Assembly: GCA_965277415.1 (NCBI GenBank)
Contig: CBDICS010000043.1
Coordinates: 1-64,000, forward strand
Source of the DNA: JAHDHW01 sp965277415
GTDB taxonomy: Bacteria > Bacteroidota > Bacteroidia > Chitinophagales > Saprospiraceae
Length of the DNA: 64,000 nucleotides
Direction of reading: 5' to 3'
Made by a program: the position numbers and the translations under genes. Below the pieces are notes generated by a model that saw only the letters and a list, made by a program, of their open reading frames with translations, had not been told where the DNA came from and did no database searches. How positions within the stretch are numbered: position 1 is the stretch's first letter; the number at the start of each line of letters is the position of its first letter. Below are positions 7,515-15,255 of the stretch, piece by piece.

Positions 7515-8412
7515 TGGAACAGGGGTTGCTTTGATTACTCCATTTAAAAATGGACATGTTGATTATTCTAATTTGGAAAATATTATTAATCATGTAATCA
7601 GTGGTGGTGTTGATTATGTTGTTTCTTTAGGCACAACGGGAGAATCAGTTACCCTTAGTCATGATGAATGTAGAAAAGTGCTGGATTTTACCATTCGAAT
7701 TGTAAATGGTAGAGTTCCAATAGTTGCTGGAAATTTTGGAAGTAATAATACGGCCAGCCTTGTCGAAAAAATCAAGCATTATGATTTCACTGGTTTAGAC
7801 GGAATTTTATCAAGTAGCCCTTCTTACAATAAACCAAGCCAAGAAGGGATATATCAACATTATATGAAAATTGCTGAAGTGAGTCCGCTTCCTATTATCA
7901 TTTATAATGTTCCGAGTCGAACTGCTTCGAATATTAGCGCAGAGACAAGCATTCGACTTGCAAAAGCAAGTTCTAAATTTGTTGCTGTAAAAGAGGCCTC
8001 TGGAGATATCACTCAGGCCGCTAAAATTATAAAACAAGCACCAAAAGGGTTTTCTATTCTTTCTGGTGATGATCCGACTGCATTGAGCTTAATTTCAAAT
8101 GGTGGCCATGGCGTTATTTCTGTGATTGCGAATGCTTTTCCAAAACAGTTTTCGGGAATGGTAACTGCCATTTTGGAAAAGGATGTAAAAACCGCTAAAA
8201 ATCTTAATCTTCAACTCTTAGACATCCACCAATGGCTTTATATTGATGGTAATCCTTCGGGGATCAAAGGCGCTATGGAAATTCTTGGACTTTGTTCAAA
8301 AGAAGTACGTTTGCCACTTGTCCCTATTCAGGAGCGCAATTTCCGAAAGTTGAAATTAGAAATAGATAAGGCCTTTTCCGGGATTAAGGATACGAGGCTA
8401 AAAATTAATTAA
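7495..8412 (+). CDS. dapA: 4-hydroxy-tetrahydrodipicolinate synthase
   Basis: A 305-aa TIM-barrel enzyme condensing pyruvate with aspartate semialdehyde, the first step of the diaminopimelate/lysine branch. All catalytic residues are present: Schiff-base lysine K166 in VAVKEASGD, Tyr137 and Arg142 in IIYNVPSRT, the T47-T48 pair in LGTTGES and Tyr111 in SYNKPS. Length is normal for the family. Translation starts inside the end of the DUF6913 gene (20-base overlap). It converges with the sulfotransferase gene, whose stop is only 8 bases away, so both transcripts must end in this narrow space; no clear terminator is seen. Confidence 0.97.
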   Translation: MNQQIFNGTGVALITPFKNGHVDYSNLENIINHVISGGVDYVVSLGTTGESVTLSHDECRKVLDFTIRIVNGRVPIVAGNFGSNNTASLVEKIKHYDFTGLDGILSSSPSYNKPSQEGIYQHYMKIAEVSPLPIIIYNVPSRTASNISAETSIRLAKASSKFVAVKEASGDITQAAKIIKQAPKGFSILSGDDPTALSLISNGGHGVISVIANAFPKQFSGMVTAILEKDVKTAKNLNLQLLDIHQWLYIDGNPSGIKGAMEILGLCSKEVRLPLVPIQERNFRKLKLEIDKAFSGIKDTRLKIN

Positions 8413-8420
8413 ATTCACTT

Positions 8421-9212
8421 CTACGTCAAATAAGAATCTACCACAGATTGCTCCTCTTCCGTAAGTGCCGCAGGATCAAGGTATGGCTCTTTCTTACCTG
8501 CTAATTTATGATCACTGGCATAAGTATTTACTTTGACCTTCATCACGGATCGATCGATGTTTTCAGCACCTGAAAATGACTCAATCTCATTTATCCACTT
8601 ATCAGGATCATCAATAAGGTCTTCATATTTCAGATGGAGTACATTATCTCCTTTTAGATTTATTTTTACATAATCAGAAAATTGTTTCCAAGTAAAACAA
8701 AAGCGTTTGATCTCTTCTATGCCCATTACCATTTCTATTTTTTTGGCGGATCGAACACAATCTTCTAAGTTTCGATGCAAATATATAATCTTTAAATCAG
8801 GCAATAATTGTTGTAATAATACCAGATTAGTTGGATTCCACTCCGGCATTTTCATTCCCCAAACAGGTCTGTTTTCTTGCACAGCAAAAGCGCCATAATT
8901 ATTTACTAAAGCTTCTATCATTTGATGATACGCATTAATGTAACTATCAATATCAGGCATCAAATCAGGAATCCAATCATTCACTTCCCCTTTCAAAACC
9001 TTTTTGATTTGGTCATTCCGCCAATCTTTATGTTGTAATAAAAAAGATTTCTTGCTAGTAAATAAATTAGAAATCATTTGAAAATCATTGGCACAAGTTT
9101 CACCATAAATCAATCCATTCGAGGCAGAGCAAATTAATCGTTGTATCAATGTCGTACCAGAACGTCGCAAAGGAGAAGCTATACAAATTGGTGGGTTTGG
9201 ATTATTTTTCAT
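8421..9212 (-). CDS. sulfotransferase family protein
   Basis: A 263-aa protein with the two PAPS-binding signatures of sulfotransferases: the 5'-phosphosulfate loop near the N-terminus (ASPLRRSGTTLIQRL, residues about 12-26) and the 3'-phosphate-binding region IIYLHRNLEDCVRSAKKI near residues 143-160. The C-terminal half holds LHLKYEDLIDDPDKW, typical of the family. It would transfer sulfate from PAPS to an unknown acceptor such as a carbohydrate or lipid. No PAPS synthesis or glycan gene is adjacent. It is convergent with dapA and lies just downstream of the GldM-like cluster on the same strand, but with only a 24-base gap, so readthrough from that cluster is possible. Confidence 0.8.
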   Translation of the reverse strand: MKNNPNPPICIASPLRRSGTTLIQRLICSASNGLIYGETCANDFQMISNLFTSKKSFLLQHKDWRNDQIKKVLKGEVNDWIPDLMPDIDSYINAYHQMIEALVNNYGAFAVQENRPVWGMKMPEWNPTNLVLLQQLLPDLKIIYLHRNLEDCVRSAKKIEMVMGIEEIKRFCFTWKQFSDYVKINLKGDNVLHLKYEDLIDDPDKWINEIESFSGAENIDRSVMKVKVNTYASDHKLAGKKEPYLDPAALTEEEQSVVDSYLT

Positions 9213-9236
9213 TGGGGTATTAAATTAAGTGCGAAT

Positions 9237-10001
9237 CTATTTTATCATAAAAGCTAAAGAATTAATTCTTCGTCCAGCAAGATCTCCCGGACACTTCGCT
9301 TTCACATTCGTAAAAAGATAAGTATCTCCAGGTTTTGCTTTATTTATTAAATCTTTGGACTCATTATTATACCTTGCACCTGCATTGGCAGATGAAACTT
9401 GCGTTTTGCCTCTTTCTATATAGGTAAGATTAAAACCCTGAACTTTACATTTCGCATCAAAATCAAAATGGTCTAAAAAAGCACCTAGACCTCCTTGGTT
9501 TTTAAATTCACCGACGCCTATTGATCCTCCACTGTTCCTGCTTAAACGAGCTACTGGATCAGGAATTCTTTTTACTCGAAATTTAAATTCGGTTGGAGGG
9601 CGACCATCAACAGAAACAATCACTTTTGCTTCTCCAGGTTTTTTAGCCGTAACGGTATACCTACCTTTCCACCCCTTAATATTACAAGCCAAACATTCTA
9701 CTAAAATATTTTCAGAATCATTTCCAGGAATAGATATTGTCACAGGGTTATCTACTCCAATATAGAAAACCTGCATCTTGTCCGCAGTAGCGATGACTAC
9801 TTCCTCGTCATTTCTATCTCTTTGGGTAGCATTGCGCTCTTCGGCATTTAGAGATTTTTGTTCGGTGAGGTTTGATTTTCTATCATTCACTAGGCTTTCT
9901 GAAAACAACCAGGTAAGCATTAAAGTAAATAAAACGCCTACCATTAAACCTAAGAAGAAACGGAGGTAACTTTCATCTGACCTAGAGCGCAATTCATTCA
10001 T
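9237..10001 (-). CDS. short GldM-like protein (one TM helix plus GldM C-terminal domain)
   Basis: A 254-aa protein from the ATG at 10001 (MNELRSRSDESYLRFF). One membrane helix lies at residues about 13-33. After a charged Asn/Glu-rich linker, the rest matches the C-terminal domains of the T9SS motor protein GldM: QVFYIGVDNPVTISIPG, YTVTAKKPGEAKVIVS, KRIPDPVARLSRNSGG and FDFDAKCKVQGFNLTY. Canonical GldM is about twice as long with extra N-terminal periplasmic domains, which are missing here. It lies downstream of a MotA/TolQ/ExbB channel gene and a MotB/ExbD-like gene on the same strand, so I infer it is the periplasmic arm of a paralogous proton-driven motor. Direct T9SS function is not shown. 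Confidence 0.8.
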   Translation of the reverse strand: MNELRSRSDESYLRFFLGLMVGVLFTLMLTWLFSESLVNDRKSNLTEQKSLNAEERNATQRDRNDEEVVIATADKMQVFYIGVDNPVTISIPGNDSENILVECLACNIKGWKGRYTVTAKKPGEAKVIVSVDGRPPTEFKFRVKRIPDPVARLSRNSGGSIGVGEFKNQGGLGAFLDHFDFDAKCKVQGFNLTYIERGKTQVSSANAGARYNNESKDLINKAKPGDTYLFTNVKAKCPGDLAGRRINSLAFMIK

Positions 10002-10157
10002 ATTTGATATTATTTTAAAATTCAAACATAACAAAAAGAATGAAGAATATAGCTTTGAGATAGGAAAAGAAGGGAGATATTTAATCATTCGTATAATAAC
10101 CATTGGTCATCCGGAAAATCCGAATGACCAATGACTATCGCATGAATGTTAATGAGA

Positions 10158-10919
10158 TTAAGAGACTGGTTGGTAAATCCGGCTAATCAAATTATTAATC
10201 ACATAAGATTTAGATCGCGAATAAAAGGTATCCATTTCTTTTAAATATCTATGGTAGAAAAAATTTAAGACTAAGCCAGCTAATAAAGCTACCAAGGTGG
10301 TATCAAAAGCTAAATTAAGGCTTCGAGTAATTTCTGGCATCCCTTCCGCAGTTTTAGCGAGGTGAGCCATCCCAATGGAAGAAGATAAACCTAATAAAGT
10401 TCCAATAAATCCAAGAGAAATAATCGATCCCAATAGGTATCTAATGATTTCTAACCCACCTTCCATTTCCTCTTTACTATTGTTCACTTGAGTATTAAAA
10501 ACCTGCAAGGTCTCTCCAACATTCTGTTCGTTCCGATATTGAGTACAAGCCTTTTTTATAAAATCTCCAACCATTGAAACTTGTCCGGTTCGTTCTAGAT
10601 TGATTGTGTTTAACTTAATTTGAGCCACTTCCTCTGGGGTCAACACCAATTGATCTTGCTCTGGTAAGAGTCCAAAGTTAAACGCCTTATATTGTTTCGT
10701 CAGTTTTTTACGTTTTTCTAAAAGTTCAAATAAACTATAGAAAAAGACTCCATAAATCAATACTTGAATGTATCCTTTTGAGGATCCTCCCAACAACTCC
10801 ATTACTCGTTGCATTCCTGAACCTTCGACAGTCATGCTATTCATGAAGATTAATAATAACCACAAACCTATAGCTGCGGCAATGCTTGTAATGATTTGAA
10901 AACGCTTTGTATTTAACAT
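10158..10919 (-). CDS. MotA/TolQ/ExbB-type proton channel protein
   Basis: A 253-aa inner-membrane protein with four predicted TM helices: about 8-27, 47-66, 163-186 and 201-225. The third carries the family signature LLGSIISLGFIGTLLGLSSS, and the fourth contains AFDTTLVALLAGLVLNFF with the Thr expected to line the ion path. A cytoplasmic loop of about 95 residues separates TM2 and TM3, as in TolQ/ExbB. Such proteins form pentamers around a dimer of MotB/ExbD-type subunits. The partner is probably the gene directly upstream (50-base gap), with the GldM-like gene downstream as a second periplasmic element. It is not GldL, which has only two TM helices. Confidence 0.85.
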   Translation of the reverse strand: MLNTKRFQIITSIAAAIGLWLLLIFMNSMTVEGSGMQRVMELLGGSSKGYIQVLIYGVFFYSLFELLEKRKKLTKQYKAFNFGLLPEQDQLVLTPEEVAQIKLNTINLERTGQVSMVGDFIKKACTQYRNEQNVGETLQVFNTQVNNSKEEMEGGLEIIRYLLGSIISLGFIGTLLGLSSSIGMAHLAKTAEGMPEITRSLNLAFDTTLVALLAGLVLNFFYHRYLKEMDTFYSRSKSYVINNLISRIYQPVS

Positions 10920-10969
10920 GATATTTCTTTTTTAATGATTGAAAAATTTGACACCCAGGATTTTACCGC

Positions 10970-11923
10970 CTAAGGTTTTTTGATACTATAGCTTCCATCT
11001 TCTTTAAGAATAATAGTTGCAATATGCATTCGACCTTTACCTAATACTAGTTTTTTATAAAACGATTCTCCTCTTTGCTGACCAGTAACCGGATTTTTAG
11101 TATAAATCAAACCACTGATATTAACTGAAGTACGGTCTTGCTTGCTATCCTTAAATTGTGCATAAACTTTATACTCTCCCGGAATGATTTTATCAAATTG
11201 TCGCACCGCTTCTTGATTCGTTCTTAAATCATTTCCAAAAATGCGGTTTCGTGATTTACCACTATCCCACTGCCCTACTTTCTTATCTTTTTTCCGACCA
11301 CCATATACACAGTCATTTCCTTTACAGACAAATAGATCAATATTGTCCTCTTTGTTTGCCCAATTGATTTCAAAGGAAACATTAGCGGGAACCGAAGGTG
11401 CATCTCCTTTATAGACAGGAGGCTTCGGGTCTTTTGGTTTTTCTTTAGGCGGATTTGGTTTTGTTTCTGGTTTTGGCTCTGGTTTAACCGGAGGTTTGTT
11501 TGGCTTTTTAGGTGCTTCAGTATTTGGTTTCTTAGCTGCTTTTTGACTAGCTCTTGCTTTTGCTAAGGCAGCTTCTTTTGCTCTCTGTTCAGCTTTAGCA
11601 TCTGCTTCAGCTCTTGCCTTTGCTTTTTCTGCTGCTCTTTTTTTTGCCTTAGCCCTCACTAAAGCTTCTGTTTGTGGATCATCTTTATATGCCATTAGTA
11701 CAATCTGCATGGTATCCCCTGGCATTTTTTGAAGCAAACTATCTGGCAGTTCACCGTGAATTTTCATAAGTGTGGTATCAAAATATACCATTGCTTGTCG
11801 ATCTTTGCTAGCAGAAGCACCTCCTTTCGGTGTAATAATGAAAAGGAAGATGATCGCTCCCAAAGCACTTGTCAGCAAATCCAATAAGGACAAACTAAAA
11901 AGTTGTTGCGTTCTTCTAGACAT
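10970..11923 (-). CDS. MotB/ExbD-like single-TM protein with C-terminal beta-sandwich
   Basis: A 317-aa protein from the ATG at 11923 (MSRRTQQLFSLSLLDLLTS). The N-terminal TM helix (residues about 12-33) has an aspartate at position 15 near its cytoplasmic end, placed like the proton-binding Asp of ExbD/MotB. Next come a short periplasmic part, a long Ala/Lys-rich helix (about 95-145), and a Pro/Lys-rich spacer (about 150-185). The last 130 residues (FEINWANKEDNIDLFVCKG, VGQWDSGKSRNR, PGEYKVYAQFK) look like the beta-sandwich near DUF2135. No OmpA-like peptidoglycan-binding motif is visible, unlike MotB. The long stalk could span the periplasm. Gene order suggests it pairs with the MotA/TolQ/ExbB protein. 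Confidence 0.7.
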   Translation of the reverse strand: MSRRTQQLFSLSLLDLLTSALGAIIFLFIITPKGGASASKDRQAMVYFDTTLMKIHGELPDSLLQKMPGDTMQIVLMAYKDDPQTEALVRAKAKKRAAEKAKARAEADAKAEQRAKEAALAKARASQKAAKKPNTEAPKKPNKPPVKPEPKPETKPNPPKEKPKDPKPPVYKGDAPSVPANVSFEINWANKEDNIDLFVCKGNDCVYGGRKKDKKVGQWDSGKSRNRIFGNDLRTNQEAVRQFDKIIPGEYKVYAQFKDSKQDRTSVNISGLIYTKNPVTGQQRGESFYKKLVLGKGRMHIATIILKEDGSYSIKKP

Positions 11924-11984
11924 CGTTTTATTTTTTTCGTTCTTTGACAAATCCAGTAGGCAAGCTGTTGATAAGATCAAAATC

Positions 11985-12050
11985 GGCTAAAGGAAGCCTT
12001 GACTTTGTTTATGGCTATGTCCCAAATACGGGATTTGTCAAAGAACCATT
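11985..12050 (+). repeat. dispersed 65-bp repeat, copy A
   Basis: One of three related copies in the window (also 40164-40232, and 43780-43855 inverted). Shared blocks are CAAAGGAAG-like at the left, TTGTTTATGG, TGTC-CAA, and ATTTGTCAAAG at the right. It lies between the zinc-ribbon gene and the MotB/ExbD-like gene, where it would be in the 5' leader of the latter. Confidence 0.6.
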
Positions 12051-12076
12051 TTTTTTAAAATAGGTATCGAAATATA

Positions 12077-12346
12077 TTATCCTACTCGTTTTCCTAATTT
12101 TGCAGAAAGGCTTGTGACGATTCTTACTTTTACTTCAGCTAAGGGAAACCGACAAGCTGTACATTGTAGTTCCTGAGCAGATTGAAGATCACCACAGTTT
12201 AAACATTGTACGGTTGTTTTTTCCTCTTGCACAATTTCCTCTTCGATTACTGCAGCATGAAGTGTAAATTTATTTTCCATATTACAAGCACAACATTTTA
12301 TAGCTGCGACTTCATTGACTGTGCTACAATTTTTACAAGTTTTCAT
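12077..12346 (-). CDS. double zinc-ribbon protein
   Basis: An 89-aa protein from the ATG at 12346 (MKTCKNCSTVNEVAAIKCC). It contains two treble-clef/zinc-ribbon units, CKNC-x11-CCAC near residues 4-20 and CLNC-x10-CTAC near residues 48-65, separated by a Glu-rich linker (EEEIVQEEK). There is no TM helix, so it is cytoplasmic. It is the first gene of the minus-strand run leading to the MotB-like, MotA-like and GldM-like genes, with a 153-base gap holding a dispersed repeat. It may regulate or assemble the membrane complex, which is inference from position; zinc ribbons of this size also bind nucleic acids or proteins. Confidence 0.7.
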   Translation of the reverse strand: MKTCKNCSTVNEVAAIKCCACNMENKFTLHAAVIEEEIVQEEKTTVQCLNCGDLQSAQELQCTACRFPLAEVKVRIVTSLSAKLGKRVG

Positions 12347-12518
12347 AAAAGAATATTGAAAGATTAAATGATTGAGAACTAGATAGTTTAGGATAAAGCC
12401 ACTAGTCACCAATCATTAGTAAATTTCAACCAATAACTCGTGACAAGTGACATCTCATGTGCTCTTGTACAAACTCTATTTCAAAAGCACTTTGAGATTT
12501 GGGATGAGGCCCATATTC

Positions 12519-13265
12519 TTAATACTTATCTTCAAAATTGAAATGATACTCATAACCAACGCTAAACATAGTGTTGCGATGTACTTGATTTCCTTTATAG
12601 GTATCGAAAAAATCATTAGCTGATTTATATCGTTCACTAAACATATCATTCGTTCCAAAATCCCAGGTTACATTAAATTTAACTTTGCTTTTTTCATTTA
12701 GCTCAACGAATAAACCGGGGCTAATCTGAAAGCCGACTTGTGTTGATTTGTAATCATCATTGACTCCTTGACCAAAGTTTACTTTGTAGTTTTGGAAATC
12801 AACTTGATCAGAGCCAAAATACTCAGTCGTTTCATCAATCTTACCTCCTAATCCAAAATTAAAAGAAGGGCCAATTGCTAAAGTCCAACCAACATTTTGC
12901 GTTATGTTTTCTCGATAGCCGAGTAATACAGGAATGCTAATAAAATGAAGTTTTTCACGTCCGGTGAAATAGGCTGTTCCATTTTCAGAATCAAAATTAT
13001 TAGTTTGATATTCCGCTCCTTTTTGAGCATACTGAATACCAGTACTTAAGGTCCAGTTGTCTAATTTTAATCCCATATCAAAGCCACCATTGAGTCCCAT
13101 TATGGTATTTGAATGAGGGTATAATTCTTTTAAATCTTCTGTGAATTTAAATTGGGAAGTATTTCCACCAACTGTTGCACCGATATAAAAAGAATTAGAT
13201 TGAGCATTAAGTTGGGTAAATCCAAAAGTGCAAATTAACGATAAGATTGCAATACATGACTTCAT
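12519..13265 (-). CDS. outer-membrane beta-barrel protein (PorT/OMP_b-brl_2-like)
   Basis: A 248-aa protein with a signal peptide (MKSCIAILSLICTFGFTQ, cleavage after LNAQ) followed by alternating amphipathic strands with Gly and aromatic residues: FYIGATVGGNTSQFKF, WTLSTGIQYAQKGAEY, ISIPVLLGYREN, WTLAIGPSFNFGLGGKI, QVGFQISPGLFVEL and a C-terminal MFSVGYEYHF. This is the eight-to-ten-strand small-barrel pattern common in Bacteroidota (outer membrane protein beta-barrel family). Length and the IPVLLGY motif agree. Function is unknown; it probably sits in the outer membrane. It has its own promoter (13385-13417) and is not clearly linked to the zinc-ribbon cluster downstream. Confidence 0.85.
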   Translation of the reverse strand: MKSCIAILSLICTFGFTQLNAQSNSFYIGATVGGNTSQFKFTEDLKELYPHSNTIMGLNGGFDMGLKLDNWTLSTGIQYAQKGAEYQTNNFDSENGTAYFTGREKLHFISIPVLLGYRENITQNVGWTLAIGPSFNFGLGGKIDETTEYFGSDQVDFQNYKVNFGQGVNDDYKSTQVGFQISPGLFVELNEKSKVKFNVTWDFGTNDMFSERYKSANDFFDTYKGNQVHRNTMFSVGYEYHFNFEDKY

Positions 13266-13306
13266 AACTTATGGGTTTAAATGTTGAACAATTTTTTTAG
13301 AGAATT

Positions 13307-13336
13307 ATCAATCAAGCTTATAACAAGATTGATTTT
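13307..13336. other. hairpin in the 13266-13651 intergenic region
   Basis: CAATCAAGCTT, a 5-base loop and AAGATTGATTTTTT form an imperfect stem; the T-run makes it terminator-like on the plus strand, although no plus-strand gene lies upstream. On the minus strand it would be in the leader of the beta-barrel gene. The rest of this 385-base gap is AT-rich and shows nothing else beyond the promoter listed. Confidence 0.35.
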
Positions 13337-13384
13337 TTAACTCGATGCTGGTTTGGATCACATTCCCCTATGAAAGTTTAATAT

Positions 13385-13417
13385 CAAATGTATTAAAGAA
13401 AAGTTAAGAATAGTCAA
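13385..13417 (-). promoter_or_regulatory. promoter of the beta-barrel protein gene
   Basis: On the minus strand TTG (13417-13415), a 22-base spacer and TACATTTG (13392-13385) fit the Bacteroidota promoter pattern with a slightly long spacer. The leader would be about 110 nt. Confidence 0.5.
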
Positions 13418-13651
13418 GGCTTATTTAAAAAAACAACCATCATAACAAACTGATAATCAATTACTAAAAAATAAAACTATCTTCTATTTTTTGTTAAAAG
13501 ATGTTATCAGAAACTATAGAAGGTGTTAAATAAATAGCTAATATGTACTTATGAATTGAGTAAAATAGGCTTAACTTTTGTGCAAGTACAATATTATAGT
13601 TTATTTTCATGTCATAAAGCGTTTCAAAATAAGCATTAAAAACCTAGATTT

Positions 13652-15211
13652 ATGTTTGCACCCTATACTGGTCCATGGACTTTTGATGAAGCAGCACATT
13701 TACTTCGTCGAACTATTTTTGGCCCTACCAAAGCACGTATTCTACAAGCTGTTAGTGAAGGATTGGATGGTACAATAGCTACCCTAATGACTCCTCCTCC
13801 TCCCGTTGATCCGCCTATCTATTACGATTTTGAAGATGATCCACTTGCTGGAATTGGGGAAACCTGGGTGGATAAGGAATTGGATGGTAATATAACTGGA
13901 ATTTATTTTGCCCGAGAAAAAACGCTTTGGGCTTGGTGGTTCATGCGAATGAATAAGGATCAGCAAAGTATCATGGAAAAAATGACCTTGTTCTGGCACA
14001 ATCACTTTGTGGTTTCAGGAGCAGGGCATGCGAATATGAATTGGGATTATTTAAGCTTATTAAAAGAATTTGCCTTAGGGGATTTCAGAGAACTTACCAA
14101 AAGGATTACAATCGATCGATCAATGTTAATCTACCTAAATGGTACTTCTAATTATGCCAGCGAACCCAATGAAAACTATGCACGCGAATTATTGGAATTA
14201 TTTACCATAGGTAAAGGGGATTTGGTAGCTCCCGGAGATTATACGAATTATACCGAACAAGATATAGCTGCTTTTGCAAAAGCATTGACAGGTTGGACAG
14301 CCTGGACAGGAGGAAACAATCCTGCTGAGTTAACAACATGGGGACATGATACCAGTACAAAGCAATTGTCTTATCGCTTCGACAATCAGACGATTCCAAA
14401 TGCGGATGCCGAAGAATATAAACATGTAGTAGATATCATTTTTGGGAAAGATGAAGTGGCTTATCACATTTGTAGAAGGCTATATATTTGGTTTGTTCAT
14501 TATGATATTAACGATACAATCGAAGCAGAGATCATCGCGCCGATGGCTCAAATCCTTTTAGATAATGATTATAATATTCAACCTGCTTTAGAAGCGCTTT
14601 TGAGAAGTGAGCACTTTTATAGTAATGCAATAAGGGGTTGTATGATCAAAAATACTTTAGACTATTTCTTCTCTTCTTATAATACTTTTCAAGTGGCTCC
14701 ACCCGCTGACCCTTTGGTTGAATATCAATTATGGGTAGCTTGGTATTGGCAATACCTGGAATTAGATATGGGCATTTTTAAAGCGCCAAGTGTAGCAGGT
14801 TGGCGAGCTTATTACCAAGCACCACAATATTATAGAGATTGGATCAACTCTGCGAGTCTGACGCTGCGAAAGAGGATGATGTTTAATATTAAGTGGTTAA
14901 CACAATTTGTATCTCCTGAAACTCAAGGCTACGACTTTTTAGCTTTCATTGCAACGCTAGATGATCCATCCGATCCTGTGAATCTAATCGAGGAAGCCTG
15001 TCAATTGATTTTTCCACGGCCTATGACTGAAGAACAAAAGGTCTATTTCAAAGCAGCACTTATACCAGGTCTGCCTGATTTTGAATGGACCGTAGAATAT
15101 CAAAATTATCTTGATGATCCAACAAATGATGATATTAAAGTAGCTGTGGAAAATAAGCTGTACAATATGTTTATGGCAATGATGAATGTTCCTGAATTTC
15201 AATTAAGCTAG
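13652..15211 (+). CDS. DUF1800 family protein
   Basis: A 519-aa protein of the DUF1800 family: the opening PWTFDEAAHLLRRTIFGPT, the block ERTLW-like AREKTLWAWWFMRMNKDQQ, MTLFWHNHFVV, NENYARELLELFTIG, and TEQDIAAFAKALTGWTAW, plus the C-terminal KAPSVAGWRAY. No N-terminal signal peptide can be seen. DUF1800 genes are almost always followed by a DUF1501 gene, as here (44-base gap). The pair is suspected to act in an envelope or secreted process, but the biochemical role is unknown. Start is the ATG at 13652; the conserved motif begins within 10 residues, so no upstream extension is needed. Confidence 0.9.
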   Translation: MFAPYTGPWTFDEAAHLLRRTIFGPTKARILQAVSEGLDGTIATLMTPPPPVDPPIYYDFEDDPLAGIGETWVDKELDGNITGIYFAREKTLWAWWFMRMNKDQQSIMEKMTLFWHNHFVVSGAGHANMNWDYLSLLKEFALGDFRELTKRITIDRSMLIYLNGTSNYASEPNENYARELLELFTIGKGDLVAPGDYTNYTEQDIAAFAKALTGWTAWTGGNNPAELTTWGHDTSTKQLSYRFDNQTIPNADAEEYKHVVDIIFGKDEVAYHICRRLYIWFVHYDINDTIEAEIIAPMAQILLDNDYNIQPALEALLRSEHFYSNAIRGCMIKNTLDYFFSSYNTFQVAPPADPLVEYQLWVAWYWQYLELDMGIFKAPSVAGWRAYYQAPQYYRDWINSASLTLRKRMMFNIKWLTQFVSPETQGYDFLAFIATLDDPSDPVNLIEEACQLIFPRPMTEEQKVYFKAALIPGLPDFEWTVEYQNYLDDPTNDDIKVAVENKLYNMFMAMMNVPEFQLS

Positions 15212-15255
15212 TGTAAGGCATTTATACTTTCATAATGTCCTCTAAATAAAAAACA

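Noticed and set aside
9237..12346. Zorya-type anti-phage system (MotA/MotB-like pair)
   Set aside because: ZorB carries an OmpA-like peptidoglycan domain and Zorya has ZorC/ZorD or ZorE genes. Here the MotB-like protein lacks an OmpA motif, and a GldM C-domain gene and zinc ribbon are the neighbours.
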